Of a DNA stretch of 64,000 bases, positions 1 to 9,509 are shown in pieces. The stretch's first letter is position 1, and each line of letters begins with the position of its first letter. The position numbers were made by a program, and so were the translations under genes. The DNA lies in the NCBI GenBank assembly GCA_948567375.1, contig OX419758.1, forward strand, positions 37,019,001-37,083,000, in the 5' to 3' direction. The notes beneath the pieces were generated by a model, which searched no databases, was not told the DNA's origin, and saw nothing but the letters and a program-made list of their open reading frames with translations. Source of the DNA: Lunularia cruciata (taxonomy: Eukaryota; Streptophyta; Marchantiopsida; Lunulariales; Lunulariaceae).

Positions 1-560
1 TACCTCACGGCCTTATTGGCTCAATGGAGAAGCAAAGAAGTGGGGAAAGGAAAAAGAAAAGTGCACAAATATTGAGGAAGAAAAACTCACATTTGATTGT
101 CATAAATGGAGTCCTAGAAGGCAATTAGGTGAGAATATTGATAGACCTTGGAGTAATAGAGAATTTCTTGTCTTGCTCTATTGAAATAAGGTCGGGGATG
201 GATCTAGAGAAGGATGAGAATGAAGAAGTAAAATTACCTAATAGGCAGATATAGAGGATTGAGTCATTTACCTAGAAAGGTAAAAATCTCTGTAAGAAAG
301 TATCATAGAGGATTGAGTCATTTACCTAGAAAGGTAAAAATCTCTATAAGAAAGTATCAGGAAGCAATTGAGTGGCAAGTGATACGGTTAGCTCGTTATG
401 ATGCAATCTTAGGTCTGCCGTGGATAGAGCACTACAACCACACGATCAATTGGAGGAAGAAAGTAGTGAGAACTCATCAATGGAAGGTCATTGGGGTTAA
501 AGAGAGAGCATACAAGCAAGAATTATCTCTCTATATCATAGAGATAATAGCTATATGTAA
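1..560 (+). pseudogene. A1 gag end and retropepsin remnant
   Basis: The stretch matches A2 at about 25990-26500. In the best frame around 139-175 the protease signature reads Ile-Asp-Leu-Gly-Val instead of the usual Asp-Thr/Ser-Gly, so the catalytic motif is altered. Around 385-450 the phrase ending LGLPWIEHYN is the conserved end of gypsy proteases. A 54-bp in-frame tandem duplication lies inside (251-357) and is absent from A2. No intact reading frame remains. Confidence 0.7.
251..357 (+). repeat. 54-bp tandem duplication in A1 protease region
   Basis: Two near-identical 54-bp units start at 251 and 305, each beginning ATAGAGGATTGAGTC. The unit is 18 codons long, so it keeps frame. The matching part of A2 (about 26250-26310) has a single unit, so the duplication arose in the A1 lineage. 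Confidence 0.85.
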
Positions 561-572
561 GATAGATGTTTC

Positions 573-1533
573 ATGGGCCTAACAAAAGAAGTCCAAAGTA
601 TACAACTCGACGGACAAGTTGATGAGAAATTGAAAGATAGGATCAATGAGTTTCAAAATGTCTTTTTGGATGACCTACTCTCAAGATTATCACCAAAAAG
701 GAGAGTAGAATATAAAATCAAGATAATTCTTAAGAAGACACATCTTTGTAAGGCACCATATAGTCCCTCCCCTCATGAGTTGGAGGAATGTAAAGCTCAA
801 ATTGAGGATATGCTACAGAAAGGATTTATCCAGCCTAGTGTATTACCATATGAGGCTCTTGTCGTTTTTGTGAAGAAAAGGGATGGTACAATGCGCATGT
901 GCATGACTATTGGGGCCTAAATCAACAAATGGTGAAGAAAAAATACCCTTTAACCTACATAGATGACTTGTTTGATCAACTCAATAGAGCAAAACACTTC
1001 ACCAAACTTGACCTGTAGAGCAGTTACAACCAAATCTGGATTGTGGAAGAAGACATCCATAAAACTACTTGTTGAACAAGGTATGGTTACTTTGAGTACA
1101 TGGTGATGCCATTTGGCCTTGCCAATCCACCAGCCACCAACCACTTTCATGAGTTTGATGAATGACACATTTTGTCCATACTTGGATAACTCTATTTTCC
1201 TAGACAATGTCTATAGTAGGACAATTATGGAACACAAGTAGCATCTGCAAGAAGTCCTCCTGATTCTATGAAAAAATAGTTTTACACCAAAATCTCAAAG
1301 TGTGAGTTTGGCAAGTCTGAAGTAGACTACTTGGGATATAGAGTAAGTGGAGAAGGTATCCAAGTATTAATAAATAAAATAGAAGTCATTCAAAAATGGA
1401 ATGCTCTAGAAGATCAACCTCAACTCAAGAGTTTCTTGGAATTGATGGGATTATCATTGCTTTTTCAAGGACTTCTCTAATGTTTCAGAACCTCTAATGG
1501 CACTACTTGGCAAGGGAAAGAAGTGGATGTGGT
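573..1533 (+). pseudogene. A1 reverse transcriptase remnant
   Basis: Plus-strand reading gives a chromovirus RT: the lead-in EFQNVFLDDL near 640, VVFVKKRDGTMRMC near 865, then KKKYPLTYIDDL near 935, and a decayed LDL...SYNQ motif near 1008. MPFGLANPPA appears near 1107 and the thumb/connection phrase DYLGYRVSGEGI near 1326. Stops at 918 and several later sites break it. At 1533 the sequence is interrupted by element B1 and resumes as RNase H at 7869. Confidence 0.85.
1529..1533. repeat. Target-site duplication of B1, left copy (GTGGT)
   Basis: GTGGT directly precedes the TG of the left B1 LTR and the same five bases follow its right LTR at 7864-7868. Five-bp duplications are normal for Ty3/gypsy integration. 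Confidence 0.92.
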
Positions 1534-1944
1534 TGTAAAAGACCAAAACGAGGAGAGAAATAGGAGAATGGAAACTCACATTGGGACACTTGAATGAGGG
1601 AAATCTCCGAATGCCTAGCATGAGCTTTGGCTTTGGTATTTAAAGGTAGCATACAAGGCCCTTGAGAAGCTTCTCAAGAAGCTTCCTCAAGCCGCTTTTT
1701 TAGAGTGAAAGCCAAGTTAATTAAGAAGCTTCTCAAGAAGCTTCCTTCTAGAAGCCACCTACTTGGCGTGCAAGCTAAGCTAGTTGGAAGCTTCTAGAAG
1801 CTACTTACTTAAGGTGCAAGCTAAGCTAACCAGGAAGCTTCCCAAGAAGCTTCCTAGATACTTCCGGAATATTCTAGGCTAATTTTTCTTATGTGCTACT
1901 TTGTGAGCCTATCTGACTTTGTCGCTAAACTCCATATTGTTACA
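1534..1944 (-). repeat. B1 3' LTR (left)
   Basis: The 411-bp LTR reads TGTAAAAGACC to ATTGTTACA on the plus strand. It contains many GAAGCTTC palindromes and three contiguous heat-shock-type units at 1786-1800. Its TATA position reads TATTTAAA on the plus strand, a decayed form of the box in the right LTR. Confidence 0.93.
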
Positions 1945-1958
1945 TATTCCCTCGCCGC
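1945..1958 (-). other. B1 polypurine tract
   Basis: Directly inside the 3' LTR the minus strand reads GGCGAGGGAATA. This is the position and composition of a plus-strand priming polypurine tract. B2 has a similar sequence after 41448. Confidence 0.7.
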
Positions 1959-2010
1959 TAGTTGGTGACGTCCTTGTCGCCAGTGAAGCTTTGAATTCCT
2001 GGATGGCCGT

Positions 2011-3489
2011 CTATGCATTGTGGAGGTGAGAAAGAGGTTCCCAGGTGGCATCATGAAGGGGATACCCTTTCCAAAGGACCTTGTACTCCGTATGTTGGCG
2101 ACGGCCTCGTTGAATGTGGCAACGTGCAAGGATACGATCAACTTCGTACTCCTCATGATCATTGATAGGGATAGGAAGAGGGGGAGGTTGGACTCGAGAG
2201 GAAAAGGAAGAGGGGTTAGGAACAAAGGGTTTCAACTTAGAAACATGAAAGACATGATGGATACGCATGTGACGAGGCAAGGCAAGATAATAAGCAACAG
2301 GAGAGACAATTTGGGTGATATCAAAGGGTCCTATCCAATTAGGAGCAAGTTTACGAACTTGGGTATCAAGTGGGAGAGGGAGGTTACTAGAGGATAGTAT
2401 GACTTTATCACCGACTTCAAAGGTGAGATCACGACGATGGTGGTCCGCATATTGTTTTTGGCGATTCTGAGCAACAAGGAGGTGAGACTTGGCTTGTTGG
2501 AGAGATTGGGATTTAGTGGTCAAGAATGTGGAAGTATGAGGAACATGAGATGGAGAGGAAGCAAGAAGAGAATCTGGAACAAGCGGATCTTGGCCAAAAT
2601 TGAGAAAGAAAGGAGAGAATCCGGTGCTTGTCTGTTTGGAATTGTTGTAGGCAAATTTGGCAACAACAAGACATTCATCCCAATTGGTATGGTGGACATT
2701 GACAAATGCACGCAACATATCCTCCAATGTACGATTTGCATGTTCGGTTTGTCCATCAGTTTGAGGATGATAGGCCGTGGACAAAGCAAGCTTGGTGCCG
2801 ACTATCTGAAAGAGTGCTTGCTTAAACTTCCCGGTAAAGCGAGGATCACGGTTAGAGATGAGTACGCGTGGCATTCCATGATGCTTGAAGACATTGTCGA
2901 AGTAGATTTGCGCTAAGGTTGGAGCATCCACGGTATCACAGGTTGGTGCCAAGTGGATTTGCTTACTAAGCTTATCCACAAACACCACGATGGCGGTGTG
3001 TCCTTGTTTTGTCTTTGGCAAGGATGTGATGAGATCCAAGCTCACATGCTCCCAATGAGCTGATGGAACGGCAAGCGGTTGAAGGAGTCCACCCGGCTTC
3101 TGGTTGCTGGCCTTGTTACGTTGGCAACTCTCACATGATCGGACAAATTCTTGAACATCCCGTGTCATGTTGGGCCACCACCATTGACGTTGGAGGGTGC
3201 CCAAGGTCTTATCCACACCCATGTGACCAGCGATGGGTAAATCATGGGCTTCTTGAAGGCACACAAGTTGAAGATCACCTTTGGTTGGAACATAGATCCG
3301 GTCCGCATGGAATAGAAGGCCTTCCTTGAAGGAGAAGGTGTTGTACTCCTTGTCACCTGTTGTGAGCCAACAATTGTGTACCATTTGGAAGAAGGGATCT
3401 TGCCGTAGAGCTAACCAAAACTCGTTATGAATCTTGGGATCAATTGACACCGTCGTAATTGCTGCCGTGATGAGAGGAAGAGACTTCAA
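2011..3489 (-). CDS. B1 integrase with C-terminal chromodomain (open for 492 codons)
   Basis: This longest reading frame of the window carries the end of RNase H, then the integrase zinc-binding region (H...H...CESCQRNK at about residues 80-125) and the catalytic core with DLITSLP, a second Asp in LISNRDPRFT and Glu in HPQTDGQTEHAN. The GPF/Y-type segment NWIGPFDI follows near residue 395. A chromodomain closes it (EEYEVDRILA to WKGYPLHDATWEP, about residues 445-490). Chromodomains guide chromovirus integration to modified histones. It is part of a polyprotein, so the first Met is not a real start; a TGA separates it from RNase H at 3496-3498. Confidence 0.9.
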   Translation of the reverse strand: MKSLPLITAAITTVSIDPKIHNEFWLALRQDPFFQMVHNCWLTTGDKEYNTFSFKEGLLFHADRIYVPTKGDLQLVCLQEAHDLPIAGHMGVDKTLGTLQRQWWWPNMTRDVQEFVRSCESCQRNKASNQKPGGLLQPLAVPSAHWEHVSLDLITSLPKTKQGHTAIVVFVDKLSKQIHLAPTCDTVDAPTLAQIYFDNVFKHHGMPRVLISNRDPRFTGKFKQALFQIVGTKLALSTAYHPQTDGQTEHANRTLEDMLRAFVNVHHTNWDECLVVAKFAYNNSKQTSTGFSPFFLNFGQDPLVPDSLLASSPSHVPHTSTFLTTKSQSLQQAKSHLLVAQNRQKQYADHHRRDLTFEVGDKVILSSSNLPLPLDTQVRKLAPNWIGPFDITQIVSPVAYYLALPRHMRIHHVFHVSKLKPFVPNPSSFSSRVQPPPLPIPINDHEEYEVDRILARCHIQRGRRQHTEYKVLWKGYPLHDATWEPLSHLHNA

Positions 3490-4233
3490 ATCAGGTCATC
3501 GTGATAGAGCATCAAGGATGACATGGAACCGACCTGGTTTGTACTCAAGTTTGATGTCGAACAATTGGAGTTGCTCTTCCCATTGATGATGTCGACTCTT
3601 CATGTGCTTTAGGTGTAAGCTCTACAACAATGGCTTGTGATCAGTTCGCATGATCACCTGTTTCCCCAAGAGATAATACCTCCATACCTTGGTAGCATAT
3701 ACAATTGCAAGTTGTTCCCGATCTCGAGCAGAGTAATTTCTTTCAGATTTATTTAGTCAGCGAGACATAAAGGCAATAGGATGTAGTCCATTTGGAACTT
3801 CTTGTTGCAACACAGCTCCAATTGCAAAGTTAGAAGCATCAAAATCAACCACACAAGGTAGTTGAGGATCACATGGTTGAAGAATGGGTCTTGAAGACAC
3901 CATATGCTTTAACTTCTGGAATGCTTCTTCATGCTTGGTGGTCCATTGGAAGCTCGAGTTTTTTCCCAAGAGGTCAGTCAATGGTGCGGCTATGTGAGCA
4001 TAATAGTGGATGAACCGTCGGTAAAAACTGGCCAATCCATTGAATGCTCGTACTTTGGTAGCATCCTTTGGGGTAGGCCAATCAATAATGGCCTTGATCT
4101 TCTCTTCTTCCATCTTGATCCCCTCTGATGAGATCTTATGACCCAAGAAGGTAACCTCCTTCTGCCAAAAAGCACACTTTGACTTCTTACAATAGAATTT
4201 CCATTGTCGTAGTTGTCTTAGGACTTCTCGCAC
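3490..4233 (-). pseudogene. B1 RT connection and RNase H
   Basis: On the minus strand from 4233 the phrases FLGHKISSEGI and FYRRFIHYYA (RT thumb/connection) are followed by the RNase H start VVDFDASNFAIGAVLQQ. RNase H continues through TDHKPLL near 3640 to the end of the domain, with an in-frame stop near 3757 and others later. The frame differs from the RT upstream by one base, showing a single-base loss near 4236. Confidence 0.85.
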
Positions 4234-4778
4234 ATGATTCTGTGTTCTGCCTCTGTCCTACTATAGATTAAGATATCATCTAAGAACACTACCACGGACT
4301 GATCCAATAGTCCCTCCAACACTTGATGCATCTGATCCATGAAGACTGTTGGAGCATTAGTGAGTCCGAAAGGTAGAACTCTCCACTCAAAATGTCTATA
4401 CCTTGTGCGAAAGGCAGTCTTTTGCACGTCCTCTCCTTCAATAGGAATTTGCCAATAGCCGCTACAAAGATCTAGCTTGGAAAAGTAGCGTGCTCCACTT
4501 AATTGATCAAGCAGGTCATCGATCCGAGGCAAGGGGTATGCATTCTTCATGGTTTGCTTATTGAGCCCACGATAATCAATACAGAAACGAAGTCCTCCAT
4601 CCTTCTTTGGAACAAATAGTACCGGTGCTCCCCACGGAGAGGTACTATGTCGTATGAAGTCCTTCTCCAACAACTTTGTAAGTGTTGTTCGCAATTCCTC
4701 CAACTCCTTTGGTGAGAGCCAATAGATTGGTCTACTCACTAGAGTACTCCCTGGCAATAACTCGATCTTGAAGGGCAT
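4218..4778 (-). pseudogene. B1 reverse transcriptase
   Basis: The minus-strand frame shows classic gypsy RT blocks in order: [46 protein letters not shown] and the catalytic [10 protein letters not shown], with both active-site Asp residues kept (Phe replaces the usual Tyr before Leu-Asp-Asp). The frame ends at a stop caused by a one-base shift near 4236. The protease-RT boundary lies at about 4780. Confidence 0.9.
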
Positions 4779-4835
4779 ACCTCAATCAGAGGGTAATCCC
4801 TTTGGCAGATCATCCGGAAACACATCTACAACCTC

Positions 4836-5144
4836 CTAAACTATCCGATCAATCGTTGCTTGATGCGGCACTTGGCCCTCCTCAGATTGTTCTTGTGCAA
4901 TCGGCTTGATCCACACCGCGAATACAAACTTATCTTCCTCCAAAGCTTGCTCTATGGCTGCTTCATTAACAAAATTCCCTTCTATGGACTCATCTCTCTT
5001 CCAAGCTTGCTCTATGGTTGCCTTCCTGGCAAACTTCCCATCTTGGGATTCATCTCCTTTCCAGATTTGCTCTATGGCTCCCTTCTCAACAAACTTCCCA
5101 TCTTGGGACTGACTATTCTTAGGTGTCTTACTCAGAGGTACCAA
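4836..5144 (-). pseudogene. B1 protease-RT spacer with 60-bp coding repeats
   Basis: Three 60-bp units begin near 4941, 5001 and 5061 on the plus strand. On the minus strand each gives about 20 residues of the form SQDGKFxxKxxIEQxWKxDE, an acidic, Lys/Gln-rich repeat. B2 has the same three units (43956-44135), so the repeat is a family trait. I do not know a domain of this kind; it may be a flexible linker between protease and RT. Confidence 0.8.
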
Positions 5145-5174
5145 ACAACCTAATCGGAAATTCCTACCTTGGTG

Positions 5175-5495
5175 TTATACTTGAATTTGACGTCGGGTCC
5201 AATCGAATTGAACCTTATGACGTTCAAGCCAAGGTAGACCCAGAATGATATCATAGTGTAGAGGTGTCACTACAAACCTCATACACTCCAAATACTCCTT
5301 CCCAATCTTGAAGGTAACAGGATGCGAGGTGCGGAATGTAGAACCTTTTCTACCATCCACCATCATCAAACTACTTCCAATCACTGGCTTGATAGGAATA
5401 CCCAATTCCTTTGCTACTTGCATAGACATGTAATTCTCTGAACTTCCAGAATCAACCAAAATCCTACAACCCCAATTAGATATCATACCTTGCAA
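5175..5495 (-). pseudogene. B1 retropepsin-like aspartic protease
   Basis: The minus-strand frame holds the catalytic ILVDSGSSENYMS (Asp-Ser-Gly), then IILGLPWLERH, the conserved C-terminal motif of gypsy proteases, and a terminal FDW segment. It would cut the Gag-Pol polyprotein. It follows the zinc knuckle and precedes the spacer repeats. The frame is open for 106 codons, about the size of a retropepsin. Confidence 0.88.
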
Positions 5496-5572
5496 ATAAA
5501 GAAGACTTGCATAGGTCGAGCCTTCAATCCCATCGGAACTAATAAAGCTCCCAGTAGGTGGCTCAAAATCTC

Positions 5573-5788
5573 CTATTGGGATTCCTCGTTTCCCTGATCA
5601 TTCTGCTCCACAACCTCCACTTGGGCAACTTGTCGAGGTTGTCCATTCTTGAGTGGACATTCAGCAATGCGATGCCCCAACTGGCAACAATAAAAACAAC
5701 CTCCATTTTGTCGTAATCTTTCTCTATCTGCTATGCCAAGTGGTCTTTGTTGGATAGCATCAATCTCCATTGGTACCGGTTCTTCCAC
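5573..5788 (-). pseudogene. B1 Gag nucleocapsid with CCHC zinc knuckle
   Basis: The minus-strand frame contains CFYCCQLGHRIAEC, matching the C-X2-C-X4-H-X4-C zinc knuckle that binds genomic RNA in Gag. It lies between the gag core and protease as expected. The upstream part of gag is interrupted by a foreign LTR at 5891-6579. Confidence 0.88.
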
Positions 5789-5884
5789 TTGTGGTACTGG
5801 TAGGTTTTGTGTAGGTCAAGGTCAAGACCAAGTTGTCGCAACTAAGGAATCAAAACGCTCAGCCAATTGCATGGCTTCTTCTAC

Positions 5885-5890
5885 GTTCTG
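5885..5890. repeat. Target duplication of family D solo LTR (GTTCTG, also at 6580-6585)
   Basis: GTTCTG flanks the 5891-6579 insertion on both sides. Removing the insertion and one copy restores gag sequence collinear with B2 near 44890. Confidence 0.8.
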
Positions 5891-6579
5891 TGAGTTGGCC
5901 TGTCTCTCACTCAGGATGAACCTCTGATGGCTATTATGGTAGCGCACCATGGACTAAGAAGGCAAGGAACCCCAACTCCATCATACTCCTCCGAGGCTAA
6001 CACTCCAAACTCAAGACATTGCTCACTAGAGAACTCAATGAGAGAGAGATAGTTGCAAATGAAAGGATGATGAGTACTTCCTCACCCGTTGTTTATATAC
6101 TTGTGAAATAATTATGTACCAAAGTTACTGATTACCGTAGTAACTCAAGTTACTAGACTAAAAGTCAAGTAAAGTCAAAAAGTAGAAAGGAATATCCATT
6201 CACATGGGCATATTCCCCTAAGCATGTGGTCTTATCTTGACCCAACCACTAAGTCAAGGATTCCTTCACATGGGCTCTCCTTGGACTAAAGAAGAATCCA
6301 AAACAAAAAGGCTTGCGGGCCCAAGAGTTCTCAACTCTTTCCTCAAAGCCAAACACCTAGGAATAATACCAAGTCAACACACTAAAGTCCAAAATAGTGG
6401 TGCTCATCTTTTCTACTTCCTCTAAAGTAAGTTCCCCTCTATCTTAGCTATGACTAACTTTAGCTAACCATGACTAATATAGAACCATCCTTTATCTCTA
6501 TATAAATAATATCTCTTAAGTACCTGTAATACCAAGCTAAATATCACAATATCACACACATGCACAAATGGGTGTTACA
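5891..6579 (+). mobile_element. 689-bp solo LTR of an unassigned family (D) inside B1 gag
   Basis: The insert starts TGAGTTGGCC, ends GGTGTTACA and is flanked by GTTCTG. It is absent from the equivalent place in B2. A TATATAAAT box at about 6499-6507 lies some 75 bp before its end, which suggests plus orientation. It has no coding capacity and matches no other repeat in the window. The TG...CA ends and size fit a solo LTR; a non-autonomous element is an alternative. Confidence 0.72.
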
Positions 6580-6585
6580 GTTCTG

Positions 6586-7166
6586 TGGCTCTCGCATGGT
6601 CACCTCCAATCTGGTTTGTGACTTCAATCCTCGCATAAATCGATCCAGAACTTCACCTTCTTGGATATCTAGAATTTTCATGATGATATTCTGAAATTGT
6701 GTGATGTAGCTTCTCATTGAGCCAATCTACCTCAACTACGCCAATTTATCTCGTGCAGCTCGGGTGGCATTTATAGTCTTAAATTGACCAAGTATTGCAT
6801 CCTTGAATTCTGCCCATGTCAAAATCGATGTAACAATTTGTCGTTCAGCTCTTCTACTCGATATCGCCACCAAAGTTTTGCCAGGCCATCCAATTGGCTA
6901 GAAGCCAAGAGAATTTGTTTTCGCTCGTCTTGAAGATTGGTGGCTTCAAAGTAATGTTCACAGTCAAACACAAAATTCTCCATTGTGCCTGGAAGATTCT
7001 TGCCTTCAAACACCTTGGGTTTCGGAAATTGAATGCGATCTTCTCCATCTTGAACTTGCACTCTGTCTATCTGTTCTCGTCGTTGCTGGTCTCGTTTATC
7101 CAACAATCGAGTAAGATGCTCGATTTGTTATTGCATTGCAAGGATAACATCCAGTATTTCCGCCAT
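6586..7166 (-). pseudogene. B1 Gag core
   Basis: From the ATG at 7166 the minus strand reads MAEILDVILAMQ, then a TAA (7128-7130), then a long open stretch with FPKPKVFEGKNLPGTMENF, DCEHYFEAT and LDGLAKLWWRY, typical of the plant gypsy Gag domain. The same TAA is present in B2. Either the true start lies downstream or both copies descend from a stop-bearing source. Confidence 0.8.
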
Positions 7167-7424
7167 TGCTACTACTCTGTTCCACTACCCTCAATTTATC
7201 TAGTTGATTAACACATAGATACAACACATCCACCGTTCTCCATAAGTTACAACTGGAAGTATCAAGGGTTCCTCTGACACGGTGATCATATGTAGAAAAT
7301 CCTGCCCAAAGCGTGAGGTGATAAATTGTATGAAACAATGCTTTGGTAATATTTGGACATGAAAGTCCCAATGGTTTGGTGGAAGTGGATTTGGTAGTCC
7401 ATAAATTCCATCCATCACATTCCT

Positions 7425-7436
7425 GCTCTGATACCA
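7425..7436 (-). other. B1 primer-binding site for initiator tRNA-Met
   Basis: The minus strand reads TGGTATCAGAGC, the classic plant primer site complementary to the 3' end of initiator tRNA-Met, one base inside the right LTR. This fixes B1 as minus-strand and the right LTR as its 5' LTR. Confidence 0.95.
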
Positions 7437-7541
7437 ATGTAAAAGACCGAAATCGAGGAGAGAAATAGGAAAATGGAAACTCACATTGGGACACTTGAAT
7501 GAGGGAAAACTCTGAATGCCTAGCATGAGCTTTGGCTTTAG

Positions 7542-7549
7542 TATTTATA
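7542..7549 (-). promoter_or_regulatory. TATA box of B1 5' LTR
   Basis: The minus strand reads TATAAATA about 315 bp into the LTR and about 140 bp downstream of the heat-shock-type block. The same box occurs in the B2 LTR (41149-41156) and in the solo LTR at 30211-30218. Confidence 0.7.
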
Positions 7550-7690
7550 GGTAGCATACAAGGCCCTTGAGAAGCTTCTCAAGAAGCTTCCTCAAGCCGC
7601 TTTCTTAGAGTGCAAGCCAAGTTAACTAGTAAACTTCTCAAGAAGCTTCCTTCTAGAAGCCGCCTACTTGGCGTGCAAGCTAAGCTAGTT

Positions 7691-7710
7691 GGAAGCTTCT
7701 AGAAGCTTCC
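7691..7710 (-). promoter_or_regulatory. Four-unit heat-shock-element-like block in B1 5' LTR
   Basis: Four contiguous 5-bp units GGAAG, CTTCT, AGAAG, CTTCC follow nGAAn/nTTCn spacing exactly. More GAAGCTTC dimers lie at about 7571-7592, 7642-7660 and 7752-7772. Heat-shock factors bind three or more such units. That these units act as HSEs here is inference. Confidence 0.5.
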
Positions 7711-7863
7711 TTCTAGAAGCTACTTACTTAAGGTGCAAGCTAAGCTAACCGGGAAGCTTCCCAAGAAGCTTCCTAGATACTTCCGGAATATTCTAGGCTA
7801 ATTTGTCTTATGTGCTACTTTGTGAGCCTGACTGACTTCGTCGCTATTCTCCATATTGTTACA

Positions 7864-7868
7864 GTGGT
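7864..7868. repeat. Target-site duplication of B1, right copy (GTGGT)
   Basis: It is identical to 1529-1533 and directly follows the LTR end TTACA. A1 RNase H sequence resumes at 7869. Confidence 0.92.
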
Positions 7869-8320
7869 GAACCGCACAAAAATTGACTTTTAGGAATTAG
7901 AAGATGCATTACTACATGCACAAATCTTGAAATGGTATGACCTAAAACGTCCATTCAAGTTGTCTATAGATGCATCAAGTGTAACAATATGAGCGATCCT
8001 ATAACAAGAGTGGCATGGCGGATGACACCCAATTGAATATTTCTCTTGAAAGCCATTACCGATAGAATGCAACTATCACACCACCAAATGAGAAGAGTTT
8101 TCCATTGTCCTTGCAACCAAGCATTGGAAACACTATCTTGACAAGAAGGCATTTGTATTGGAGATAGACCACAAACCTCTAGTCTACTTCAAGACACAAA
8201 AAGATCTATCTCATCAATAGATTTGGTGGGTGGAGTGGAGATAAAGGTTCAACATGATGATCACATATGTGGAAGGCAAGAAGTGACTTGCACATGCATT
8301 TACGCAAATGCCTATGGTAA
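7869..8320 (+). pseudogene. A1 RNase H remnant
   Basis: Plus-strand reading gives FKLSIDASSVTI, then EWHGG-HPIEYFS, LATKHWKHYLDKKAFVLEID and HKPLVYFKTQKDLSHQ, the conserved order of gypsy RNase H, broken by several TGA/TAG codons. It continues the RT that ends at 1533. Confidence 0.85.
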
Positions 8321-8329
8321 ACAATCTAG

Positions 8330-9509
8330 TGGTAGAGGTCAAGATGAACCATAAATTTTGGCCAAGGATTCTTGTTTCTATAGAAATTGACCCACAGATT
8401 GTTGGAGCTTGATCATCCACAAGCGTCATTAGTTCCCAAGGGCTCACTTTTCATGATGGCAGGTTATGGATGACACAAATATAAGAGCCACCATCCTAGC
8501 AAAATGTCATGATTTCACATTGCAAGTCATGTTGGAGTGTACAAGACCTTGGATTTAGCCAAACATCATTACTATTGGCCTAAGATGAGCAACAATATGA
8601 TGGAGTATGTTCAAAGCTACCTACTCTATCCAAAAAATGAGACGTCTAATCAAACTCCCTCAAGACTCCTTCAACCCCTTCCTACTCATACACAACATTG
8701 GGTACATGTAAGCATAGATCTGGTTTGTGAATTGCCCAAGACCACCTCATGGTTTGATTCCATCATAGTCTTTGTTGATTGACCTAGAAAAATGATTTAT
8801 GGGCATCTACCACCAAGGATGTGACTGCTCTACAATTAGCTCAATTGTATTTAGACATAGTCTTTTCTCACCATGGCTTGTCTTGAGTGATCATCATTGA
8901 TAGAGGCACTCAATTCACCAATTTGTTTTAGAGAACACTTTTTGGTTTCTTCAAAACCAAAAATGGACAACAAAGTGTCCATGGCTTACTATCCAAAAGT
9001 CAATGGACAACAAAGTAGGCTAATTTAATTATTGAAGACATGCTTCAAGGATTCATCCTAGAGGACCAAGAACAATAGGACACCTTACTTCCACTAGTGG
9101 AATTTTCATATAATAATTCAATGAATGCATCCACATAGGCCACACTATTTTTCCTCATGCATAGAGAGCATCCTTCATGCCTTTGAGCTTGATGAAGATT
9201 TGCCCAATGGATACCAAGGCGGATGCCATCAACACTTTTGTTTCCAAAATCCAACAAGGAGTAGAGAATGCCAAACATGGGTTGAAAATTGCACAAAATT
9301 GATAAAAAAAAATTGGTAGATGCACACTGCCGGCACATGGAGTTCAATGTTGGCGATCAACTTTGGTTGTCAACGACCAACCTCACATTAGTTGGCACTT
9401 GTAAGCTCAAACCTTATTTTATTGAGCCTTTTCCCATCCTTCATTGAATTGGCATAGTGGCCTATCACCTTAAGCTACCTCCATACATGAAGATCTATCC
9501 AATATTCCA
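8330..9509 (+). pseudogene. A1 integrase remnant
   Basis: Readable segments include the zinc-binding linker region near 8515-8660, ISIDLVCELPKT-type core start near 8715-8740 (first catalytic Asp), FSHHGL followed by IIDRGTQFTN near 8868-8925 (second Asp) and the C-terminal MNASTQATLFF region near 9120. Stops are frequent. The B solo LTR enters at 9510 just before the chromodomain. Confidence 0.8.

Larger units (their letters stand above)
1534..7863 (-). mobile_element. Complete Ty3/gypsy chromovirus, family B, copy B1
   Basis: Seen: paired LTRs (1534-1944 and 7438-7863) with TG...CA ends, a GTGGT target duplication, a tRNA-iMet primer site beside the right LTR and a purine-rich tract beside the left. 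The minus strand encodes gag with a zinc knuckle, protease, RT, RNase H, integrase and a chromodomain, in that order. By eye the two LTRs differ at about 20 substitutions plus one 15-bp indel over some 410 bases (about 5%), so insertion is not very recent. It lies inside A1 and carries a 689-bp foreign LTR in gag (5891-6579). Confidence 0.95.
7438..7863 (-). repeat. B1 5' LTR (right)
   Basis: The 426-bp LTR has TG...CA ends on both strands and begins TGTAAAAGACC on the plus strand. On the minus strand the U3 region carries heat-shock-type repeats (7691-7710) followed by a TATAAATA box (7542-7549). It is about 5% diverged from the left LTR and has a 15-bp stretch that the left LTR lacks. Confidence 0.94.

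Noticed and set aside
2020-2916. Plus-strand frames of 125 and 159 codons
   Set aside because: They are antisense shadows of the B1 integrase frame on the minus strand.
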